Part shown: one piece after another, positions 1-5,325 of the stretch
Layout: each line of letters opens with the position of its first letter
Numbering within the stretch: position 1 is the first letter of the stretch
Origin: Alphaproteobacteria bacterium
Lineage (GTDB): Bacteria; Pseudomonadota; Alphaproteobacteria; JANQSM01
Length of the DNA: 5,325 nucleotides
Direction of reading: 5' to 3'
Assembly (NCBI GenBank): GCA_028284025.1
Contig: JANQSM010000279.1
Location: 1 to 5,325 of the forward strand
Translations under genes and position numbers: made by a program
The notes under the pieces: model-generated
Told to the model about the DNA's origin: nothing
The model's database searches: none
The model's input: only the letters and a program-made list of their open reading frames with translations

Positions 1-771
1 TTCCAGCTTGACTCCCTTTTCCGCAGCGGCAATAGACATGACCTCCAATACAGAATCAAGAAAGTCCATAAATTCAAACTGTACTTCTTCCAGCTTCAAA
101 CGCCCTTCCATTAATTCTGAATAGTCTGAAATATTATCAGTATATGTCAGCAAGCTTCCTGCGCTGGATCGCACAACTTCTAAATAACGTTGTTGGCTGG
201 AATTTAAACCTGACTCAAACAACATGTCCGTCATACCAAAAATATTATTTAATCGTGATCTGACAGAAAAGCTTATAGAAGAAATTAGATTTTTACGTAA
301 AGAAATGCCAACTGCCGATGTTTGAAGAGCTGCATTAAATTCTTTATTTTTATCTCCAAAATCTTTCTGGGCTGAAGAAAATTGCTTCCTCAAGTCACCA
401 ATCTTCTCTGAAGCATTACTCAGCTCTTTCTGAAGTTGATCAGCTGTTTTTTCCATTAAATCCAGGTTCTTTTCCTGAGAGAGTACCTGATCAAAAAAAC
501 CGATCATCCCTAAAACCAGAAACCCTATCCCGACAAGATAGAATCCTGCATGGACCAATGAGATAATTGTACTTTCCTCAGGGAAAAATGAACTGGCCTC
601 TAACAAACTTGCTAAAGAACCAATAAACAGCATAAAAAGCCCAATAAGGGCGAACGAGACAGCCCTTTTGAAAGAATCAGAAGCTTGTCGCTGCTTTTGC
701 TCATTAAAAAAGCTGATGATGCCAAAAGCTATAACAAAACATGATAAAGCGTAGAAAGTTTGTACCAGCAT
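1..771 (-). CDS. Membrane-anchored HisKA-domain protein, probable pseudo-histidine kinase (partial, C-terminus outside window)
   Basis: The frame is open for 257 codons from the ATG at 771-769 to the left edge, so the C-terminal part is missing. An in-frame TAA (780-778) lies just upstream, so this ATG is the earliest start. An AAGGGA ribosome site (779-774) sits only 2 bases from it. I see three hydrophobic helices (about residues 3-22, 38-57, 68-93), then a polar, probably coiled-coil stretch (about 94-150), then a HisKA dimerisation/phosphotransfer domain (about 155-225). The second helix of that domain is well conserved: GMTDMLFESGL, QQRYLEVVRSSAGSLL, ISDYSELMEGRLKLE. This resembles hybrid sensor kinases. 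The H-box does not: where families have SHEIRTPL this protein reads SFSVRSRL, so the phospho-acceptor His is Phe168 and the conserved Glu and Pro are Ser169 and Arg173. Autophosphorylation at the usual site is therefore not expected. Whether an ATPase or receiver domain follows cannot be seen. It lies 132 bases downstream of the small membrane-protein gene, on the same strand. Confidence 0.88.
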   Translation of the reverse strand, partial: MLVQTFYALSCFVIAFGIISFFNEQKQRQASDSFKRAVSFALIGLFMLFIGSLASLLEASSFFPEESTIISLVHAGFYLVGIGFLVLGMIGFFDQVLSQEKNLDLMEKTADQLQKELSNASEKIGDLRKQFSSAQKDFGDKNKEFNAALQTSAVGISLRKNLISSISFSVRSRLNNIFGMTDMLFESGLNSSQQRYLEVVRSSAGSLLTYTDNISDYSELMEGRLKLEEVQFEFMDFLDSVLEVMSIAAAEKGVKLE

Positions 772-903
772 GGTCCCTTAGTTCGCTTGAGATTGTGGGC
801 TTTTAAATAGAGTATTCACCCTATAAGAGCATTACAAATATTTATTGTCGTCAGGGTAGATTATTTTTCTTAAAAACTAATGAATGTTGTTTCAATGTCC
901 TTG

Positions 904-1251
904 TCAGTTTGCAACTACATACGTGAATATATCGAGGAACAAAGGAACAAGAAGAAGCACCACCAGATAGATTAATAAGACGGTCAGTATCTGAAAAAAA
1001 ATTAACAAGATTTTTGGCCAGGTAGACTTCTCATAGATAGTGGTATAGCTCTCATGAATTCTAAAAAGTTCACACAAAGCATAGGTTACAACCAAAGCAA
1101 CAGACCAGATTAAACTTGCCCGAAAATCATACAAACCTACATTATACAAGGATGGTAGATCCTTGGTAACAACCTGGAAAATATTTAGGACCGCCGCAAC
1201 AAGAAAAAGCGTACTCAAAAATATTACTGTTGTTTTACGCGCCAGAGACAT
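904..1251 (-). CDS. Small integral membrane protein of unknown function
   Basis: This is a 115-residue protein that I do not recognise. It is mostly hydrophobic: helix one at about residues 7-28, helix two at about 45-63, and a long hydrophobic stretch at about 80-113 that could be one long helix or a tight hairpin. The short N-terminus (MSLARK) is positively charged, and the loop between helices two and three (about 64-80) is polar. No catalytic or binding motif is visible. The start is supported by AAGGA (1267-1263) 11 bases upstream of the ATG and by a candidate promoter at 1313-1285. It ends with TGA at 906-904. It is the first gene of the leftward group, with the kinase-like gene next, so a role as a membrane partner of that protein is possible but only by proximity. 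The hydrophobic pattern, ribosome site and lack of any competing gene make it likely to be real. Confidence 0.75.
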   Translation of the reverse strand: MSLARKTTVIFLSTLFLVAAVLNIFQVVTKDLPSLYNVGLYDFRASLIWSVALVVTYALCELFRIHESYTTIYEKSTWPKILLIFFQILTVLLIYLVVLLLVPLFLDIFTYVVAN

Positions 1252-1259
1252 GATAGAAA
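1230..1259 (+). promoter_or_regulatory. Weak candidate promoter for the patatin-like gene and putA
   Basis: On the plus strand TTGTTT (1230-1235) is followed after 18 bases by TAGAAA (1254-1259), which is preceded by TGA, giving an extended -10 look. The -35 match is poor (three of six) and the -10 is four of six. It overlaps the start codon of the leftward membrane-protein gene. The patatin-like gene is only 40 bases from the divergent gene, so its promoter must lie in or near this stretch unless it is transcribed from further upstream. This is the best match I could find, but it is uncertain. Confidence 0.28.
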
Positions 1260-1284
1260 TAATCCTTCAATCTTAATGCACTGA

Positions 1285-1313
1285 AAGATAAATGGTGATG
1301 ACTGCCAAGTCAA
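1285..1313 (-). promoter_or_regulatory. Candidate sigma-70-type promoter for the leftward genes
   Basis: Read on the minus strand there is a -35 box TTGACT (1313-1308), a 17-base spacer, and a -10 box TATCTT (1290-1285). These match the housekeeping consensus at five of six and four of six positions. Transcription would start near 1278, leaving a leader of about 27 bases that contains the AAGGA ribosome site of the small membrane-protein gene. The spacer contains the start codon of the rightward patatin-like gene, so the two genes share this DNA. Found by eye; no experimental support. Confidence 0.5.
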
Positions 1314-2392
1314 AAAAAACCTCTTCCAAAGCCAAGCCAAAAGCCTCAAAAAAGGGAACAGGTAAAAAATCTCTCAACCTTGCCTTACAAGGGGGTGGCT
1401 CACACGGGGCCTATACATGGGGTGTTCTAAACAGGCTGGTAGAAGAGGATTCAATTGAGATTGAAGCTATCTCTGGAACCAGCGCAGGAGCAATGAATGC
1501 CGCTGTCTTTGCGGATGGACTCATCAAGAATGGTAAGAAAGGTGCAAAAGAGGCCCTGGAAAAATTCTGGACGGCCATTAGCTTTGCATCCAAAGCCAGT
1601 CCCGTGCAACACAATCCCCTGGATGCATTGTTTGAACGTTGGAATGCCAATAATTCCCCAGCCTATATCATGTTTGACATGATGACCCGGCTGCTGTCCC
1701 CTTACCAATTCAACCCGTTTAATTTTAACCCACTGCGCACGGTCCTGGAAAGCAATATAGATTTTGAAATCATTCAAAAGAACTCGCCGATAAAGCTTTT
1801 TATTTCTGCTACCAACATCAACCGCGGCACAGTCAGAATCTTTACCCATGATTCCATCAGTATCGAAGTACTGCTTGCTTCTGCCTGTCTGCCCTACCTT
1901 TTTCAGGCTGTAGAAATTGATGGCGAACATTACTGGGACGGCGGCTATATGGGAAATCCATCCCTTTTCCCGCTTATTTATAAATGTACAAGCCGGGACG
2001 TAATGCTGGTGAAAATAAATCCAATTGGATACCATGGTGTTCCGATGAATTCGGCTGATATCATTGACCGACTGAATGAAATTAACTTTAATTCTTCCCT
2101 GGTTGGTGAAATGCGCGCTATTCACTTTGTAAAAAAACTCATCGATCAACATAAAATTGACGACTCTGAATACAAAGACATGCTGATTCATATGATTCAA
2201 GCAGATGAGCTGATGGAAGATTTGGGTGTTGCCAGTAAGCTGAACGCGGACTGGAAGTTTTTAACATATCTGCGTGATATCGGATGGAATGCTGCTGACA
2301 CCTGGCTCAAAAAGCACTATAAAGATCTAGGGAAACAGAGTACCGTCAATTTAGTTGAGGAATTTCACCTGCGTAGCACTAAAATTGAGTAG
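1292..2392 (+). CDS. Patatin-like phospholipase family protein
   Basis: A 366-residue serine hydrolase of the patatin family, predicted to release fatty acids from membrane lipids or related acyl esters; the real substrate is unknown. The family's elements are present in order: the glycine-rich oxyanion loop QGGGSHG (residues 33-39), the nucleophile elbow GTSAG with Ser64 (62-66), and the DGG motif with catalytic Asp216 (216-218). The Ser-Asp dyad is therefore complete. The C-terminal third (about 255-366) is mostly helical, with LNADWKFLTYLRDIGWNAAD near the end, and resembles the patatin version I know from alphaproteobacteria. There is no signal peptide. Instead residues 5-26 hold ten lysines in a Ser/Ala/Lys-rich tail ahead of the fold. 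The start is somewhat uncertain: Met1 (1292) has only a weak GAAAGA (1283-1288) upstream, and Met3 (1298) is an alternative. It ends 29 bases before putA and probably shares its transcript. A role in lipid or storage-polymer turnover is inference. Confidence 0.92.
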   Translation: MVMTAKSKKTSSKAKPKASKKGTGKKSLNLALQGGGSHGAYTWGVLNRLVEEDSIEIEAISGTSAGAMNAAVFADGLIKNGKKGAKEALEKFWTAISFASKASPVQHNPLDALFERWNANNSPAYIMFDMMTRLLSPYQFNPFNFNPLRTVLESNIDFEIIQKNSPIKLFISATNINRGTVRIFTHDSISIEVLLASACLPYLFQAVEIDGEHYWDGGYMGNPSLFPLIYKCTSRDVMLVKINPIGYHGVPMNSADIIDRLNEINFNSSLVGEMRAIHFVKKLIDQHKIDDSEYKDMLIHMIQADELMEDLGVASKLNADWKFLTYLRDIGWNAADTWLKKHYKDLGKQSTVNLVEEFHLRSTKIE

Positions 2393-2407
2393 CATTCAAT
2401 TTAATAA

Positions 2408-2413
2408 AAAGGA
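2408..2413 (+). promoter_or_regulatory. Ribosome binding site of putA
   Basis: AAAGGA lies 8 bases before the ATG at 2422, an ideal distance. It supports this start over later in-frame methionines. A second AAAAGG (2415-2420) is too close to the ATG to act well. No hairpin terminator is visible in the 29-base gap between the patatin-like gene and putA, which supports read-through transcription. Confidence 0.65.
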
Positions 2414-2421
2414 TAAAAGGC

Positions 2422-5325
2422 ATGGGAAAACCCGCCAAAAAAACACATCGGCAGAGCACAAATAATAAACCACTCCCCTTTATTTTTAAAGACCCGGTTG
2501 ATTCTGTCTCCCCACTGCGGGAAAAAATGTTTGAAACCTATCTTCAAGATGAAGCAGAGATTTTAGCACCCCTGCTTAAAAAGGCAGAATTAAACCTCGA
2601 ACAAAATACCCGGATTGAAGAACGCGCGCTGGGACTGGTTAAAGATGTCCGTAAAGCTTCCTTGAAAGCTAGTGGATTAGACCAATTCCTGAAAACTTAT
2701 GACCTTTCGTCTGAGGAAGGAATTGTCCTGATGTGTCTGGCCGAAGCCCTGTTAAGGATCCCCGATGCAGCAACACAAGATAAACTTATCAAAGATAAAA
2801 TCACCAAAGCTGACTGGGAAAAGCATTTAGGAGAAAGCAAATCCACCTTTGTAAACGCAGGTACCTGGGCTTTGATGTTAACCGGGCGTGTTTTAGAACT
2901 GGGCAACGCAAAAAGCATATACAAGCGCATGATCTCAGACAGTGGAGAGCCTGTAATCCGTAAAGCTTTGAACCAGGCCATGCGTATTTTAGGCAAACAA
3001 TTTGTCATGGGACGTACTATTAAAGAGGCTTTGAAACGGTCAGAAGAAACCCAAAATAAAAAATATACCTATTCTTTTGATATGCTGGGGGAAGCTGCAA
3101 AAACGGCAGAAGATGCAGAACGGTATTTTGAAGCTTATCGCGACGCTATCCGGGTGATTTCTCGCTATGCCAAGACCAGCGATGTAGCAAAAAACCCGGG
3201 TATTTCTGTGAAACTCTCTGCCTTGCATCCACGCTATGTTTATGAACAAAAAGATAAATTTTACAATGTATTATTAGATAAAGTTAAATCTTTAGCTGAA
3301 TATGCAAAAGAGTCCAACATCCACCTTTGCATTGATGCGGAAGAATCCCACCGCCTGGATATCAGCCTAGATCTGTTCAAAGATATTTATACTGATTCTT
3401 TATTTGAAGGATGGCACGGTTTGGGATTGGCAGTACAGGCTTATCAAAAGCGTGCCTATTATGTGCTGGACTGGTTGATTGATCTGTCCAAATCCATCAC
3501 ACAGGCTGAGGGAAAACCGCGCCCAATCATGGTTCGCCTGGTGAAAGGGGCCTACTGGGATTCAGAAATCAAGCTGGCTCAACAAAAAGGGTTGTCTGAT
3601 TATCCTGTCTTTACCCGCAAGGTTAATACGGATGTCTCCTACATGGCCTGTGCCAACAAAATGCTGGCAGCGGGCAATGATGTCTTCTATCCGCAGTTTG
3701 CAACTCACAACGCCCAGACCCTGTCTTATATTCTGGAACTGGCAGAGCAATTGGATGTATCGCGCTTTGAATTCCAGCGCCTACACGGTATGGGCGAAGA
3801 CCTTTACAAATTGATAGACACCCCGTGCCGGGTATACGCCCCCGTTGGGTCACATCGTGATTTGTTGGCCTATCTTGTCCGCCGATTACTGGAAAATGGT
3901 GCGAATAGCTCTTTTGTGAACCGAATCGTTGATGAATCAAAGCCAGTGGAAGACCTGATTGAGAATCCAGTTGCAATTGCCAAGAACAATAAATCCAAGC
4001 GGCATCCACAAATTGCCCTTCCAGTTGATATCTTCCAGCCTTTACGCAAGAATTCTGCCGGGATTGAGTTTTCTCACACCCCTGATGTTCTTAGCTTGTC
4101 AAAAGCCATGCAAGAACACAGTGCTGCTTCCTATGTGGTGGTGCCATTAACAACAGCAAAAGCATCTCCCATGCACGGTGAAACCGTGGCAGTGATAAAC
4201 CCATGTAATCATAGCCATGAGCTTGGCAGTGTTACCTATGCCAGTGTTGAACTTGCAACTGCGGCTGTAGACACCGCCTTTCAAGCATTCGCCAGCTGGC
4301 AAATCACTTCAGTAGAAAAGCGTGCTGTGGCCTTGGAAAAAGCCGCCGATTCCTTGGAAGAACAGACAGACCGCTTTATGACCTTGGCTACCCTGGAAGC
4401 CGGCAAGACACAAGCTGATGGAATTGCCGAAGTACGGGAAGCGGTGGATTTCTTAAGATACTATGCCAACCAGGCACGTGAACACTGTGGTCCTGCCCCA
4501 ATGCCTGGCCCTACAGGAGAAACCAATAATCTATTTTTGCAAGGCAAAGGAGTTTTTGCTTGCATCAGTCCGTGGAATTTTCCGCTCGCAATTTTTGTGG
4601 GTCAGGTGGCTGCGGCTTTAGCCAGTGGCAATACCGTGGTAGCAAAACCAGCAGATCAGACTCCTATTCTGGCATCTGAGGTAGTAAAGATCTTACATGA
4701 ATCAGGTATACCTCAAGATGTGCTACACTTCCTTCCTGGGCGCGGCAGCAAGGTAGGCAACACCCTTATCACACACCCCAAACTGGCCGGGGTTGCCTTT
4801 ACCGGTTCAACTTCCACCGCCCAGCGGATCAATATTTCTTTGGCTGAAAAAGATGGTCCGATTGCAACCCTCATTGCAGAAACCGGCGGGCAAAATGCCT
4901 GCATAGTTGATTCTTCTGCCTTGGATGAGCAAGTGGTGGATGAGGTTATTAAGTCAGCGTCTTTATCAGCCGGACAAAGGTGTTCTGCTTTACGAGTCCT
5001 GTATCTGCAAGAAGAGATTGCCGATGGCTTTATCAAAATGCTGACGGGCGCCATGAATGAACTTGTCATAAACGACCCACGCTTTATTGCTACCGATGTT
5101 GGGCCAGTCATTGACAAGGCCGCCCAAAAAGGTTTGATGGAACATATTAACGCTGTCGCCAATGGAGAACTGCGTGGCAAGGCTAAAATCCTACACCAAT
5201 GCAAAGTTCCTCCTCAGCTGGATGAAACTGGTTCTTTTGTGCCACCTACCCTTATTGAACTGGAAAGCTTGTCTCAGCTCAACGAGGAAAACTTCGGCCC
5301 AATTTTGCATATTATTCGCTATAAA
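2422..5325 (+). CDS. putA: Bifunctional proline dehydrogenase / L-glutamate gamma-semialdehyde dehydrogenase PutA (partial, C-terminus outside window)
   Basis: PutA oxidises proline to P5C with FAD, passing electrons to membrane quinone, then oxidises glutamate semialdehyde to glutamate with NAD+. The frame is open for 968 codons to the right edge. After a basic, probably disordered N-terminus (1-18) come the helical arm and PutA helical domain (about 25-190, with LSSEEGIVLMCLAEALLRIP at 95-114). The FAD-binding barrel follows (about 195-510): KLSALHPRY with Lys264, DAEE with Asp305, RLVKGAYWD (372-380), FATHN (426-430), FQRLHGMGE (451-459), and the proline-binding pair Arg487-Arg488. The aldehyde dehydrogenase domain runs from about 590: SPWNFP (716-721), Lys742, FTGS (793-796), general base Glu820 in ETGGQN, nucleophile Cys854 in GQRC, and EENFGP (955-960). 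Residue spacing agrees with what I recall of E. coli PutA after a shift of 63-68. The ribbon-helix-helix DNA-binding domain of E. coli PutA is absent, so this should be a purely enzymatic PutA. The missing tail is at least the end of the dehydrogenase domain; whether a further C-terminal domain exists is unknown. Confidence 0.98.
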   Translation, partial: MGKPAKKTHRQSTNNKPLPFIFKDPVDSVSPLREKMFETYLQDEAEILAPLLKKAELNLEQNTRIEERALGLVKDVRKASLKASGLDQFLKTYDLSSEEGIVLMCLAEALLRIPDAATQDKLIKDKITKADWEKHLGESKSTFVNAGTWALMLTGRVLELGNAKSIYKRMISDSGEPVIRKALNQAMRILGKQFVMGRTIKEALKRSEETQNKKYTYSFDMLGEAAKTAEDAERYFEAYRDAIRVISRYAKTSDVAKNPGISVKLSALHPRYVYEQKDKFYNVLLDKVKSLAEYAKESNIHLCIDAEESHRLDISLDLFKDIYTDSLFEGWHGLGLAVQAYQKRAYYVLDWLIDLSKSITQAEGKPRPIMVRLVKGAYWDSEIKLAQQKGLSDYPVFTRKVNTDVSYMACANKMLAAGNDVFYPQFATHNAQTLSYILELAEQLDVSRFEFQRLHGMGEDLYKLIDTPCRVYAPVGSHRDLLAYLVRRLLENGANSSFVNRIVDESKPVEDLIENPVAIAKNNKSKRHPQIALPVDIFQPLRKNSAGIEFSHTPDVLSLSKAMQEHSAASYVVVPLTTAKASPMHGETVAVINPCNHSHELGSVTYASVELATAAVDTAFQAFASWQITSVEKRAVALEKAADSLEEQTDRFMTLATLEAGKTQADGIAEVREAVDFLRYYANQAREHCGPAPMPGPTGETNNLFLQGKGVFACISPWNFPLAIFVGQVAAALASGNTVVAKPADQTPILASEVVKILHESGIPQDVLHFLPGRGSKVGNTLITHPKLAGVAFTGSTSTAQRINISLAEKDGPIATLIAETGGQNACIVDSSALDEQVVDEVIKSASLSAGQRCSALRVLYLQEEIADGFIKMLTGAMNELVINDPRFIATDVGPVIDKAAQKGLMEHINAVANGELRGKAKILHQCKVPPQLDETGSFVPPTLIELESLSQLNEENFGPILHIIRYK

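Noticed and set aside
818..857. Inverted repeat ACCCT (818-822) / AGGGT (853-857) around an AT-rich palindrome AAATATTT (836-843) in the spacer between the two leftward genes
   Set aside because: The arms are only 5 bases with a 30-base loop, the palindrome is not centred on them, and no T-run follows. This is not a terminator and is too weak to call an operator.
772..903. Possible separate promoter for the kinase-like gene: minus-strand TTGAAA with TAAGAA 17 bases on
   Set aside because: The -35 is acceptable but the -10 matches only three of six positions, and AT-rich spacers give such matches by chance. A separate promoter here is possible but not supported enough to list.
1451..2200. Long open frame of 249 codons on the minus strand inside the patatin-like gene
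   Set aside because: It lies wholly antisense to a gene with clear catalytic motifs, has no recognisable domain, and its protein has the mixed composition of a shadow frame.
3623..4009. Minus-strand open frame of 128 codons inside putA
   Set aside because: It is antisense to the proline dehydrogenase active-site region and overlaps other shadow frames; no supporting motif.
4713..5204. Minus-strand open frame of 163 codons inside putA
   Set aside because: It is antisense to the conserved aldehyde dehydrogenase domain, with Ser/Ala/Pro-rich composition and no domain; it is a by-product of putA codon usage.

Overview
The window holds five protein-coding genes in two divergent groups: two leftward genes (1-1251) and two rightward genes (1292 to the right edge), plus one partial gene at each edge as noted below. 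In detail, the leftward group is a small three-helix membrane protein followed by a membrane-anchored histidine-kinase-like protein cut by the left edge. The rightward group is a patatin-like phospholipase followed by putA, cut by the right edge. That makes four genes in total. No RNA gene, mobile element, CRISPR array or notable repeat was seen.

The organism looks like a Gram-negative bacterium, most likely an alphaproteobacterium with moderate to low GC. This rests on the patatin-like protein, whose C-terminal region resembles a version I associate with alphaproteobacteria, and on a PutA that starts without a DNA-binding domain. The assignment is an inference and no species is proposed.

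Layout: 1-771 (-) is a HisKA-type protein with three N-terminal membrane helices and a coiled coil. Its H-box has lost the phospho-accepting histidine, so it is probably a pseudokinase or scaffold. 772-903 is a 132-base spacer. 904-1251 (-) is the small membrane protein. 1252-1291 is a 40-base divergent spacer with candidate promoters facing both ways, each overlapping the other gene's start. 1292-2392 (+) is the patatin-like hydrolase with a complete catalytic dyad and a lysine-rich N-terminal tail. 2422-5325 (+) is putA, with intact proline dehydrogenase and P5C dehydrogenase active sites as far as the window shows.

PutA oxidises proline to glutamate in two steps and feeds electrons to the quinone pool at the membrane. 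The patatin-like enzyme, 29 bases upstream on the same strand, is probably co-transcribed with it. The leftward pair could be a membrane signalling module, but nothing in the sequence proves that it controls the rightward genes. The most unusual item is the degenerate H-box of the kinase-like protein.
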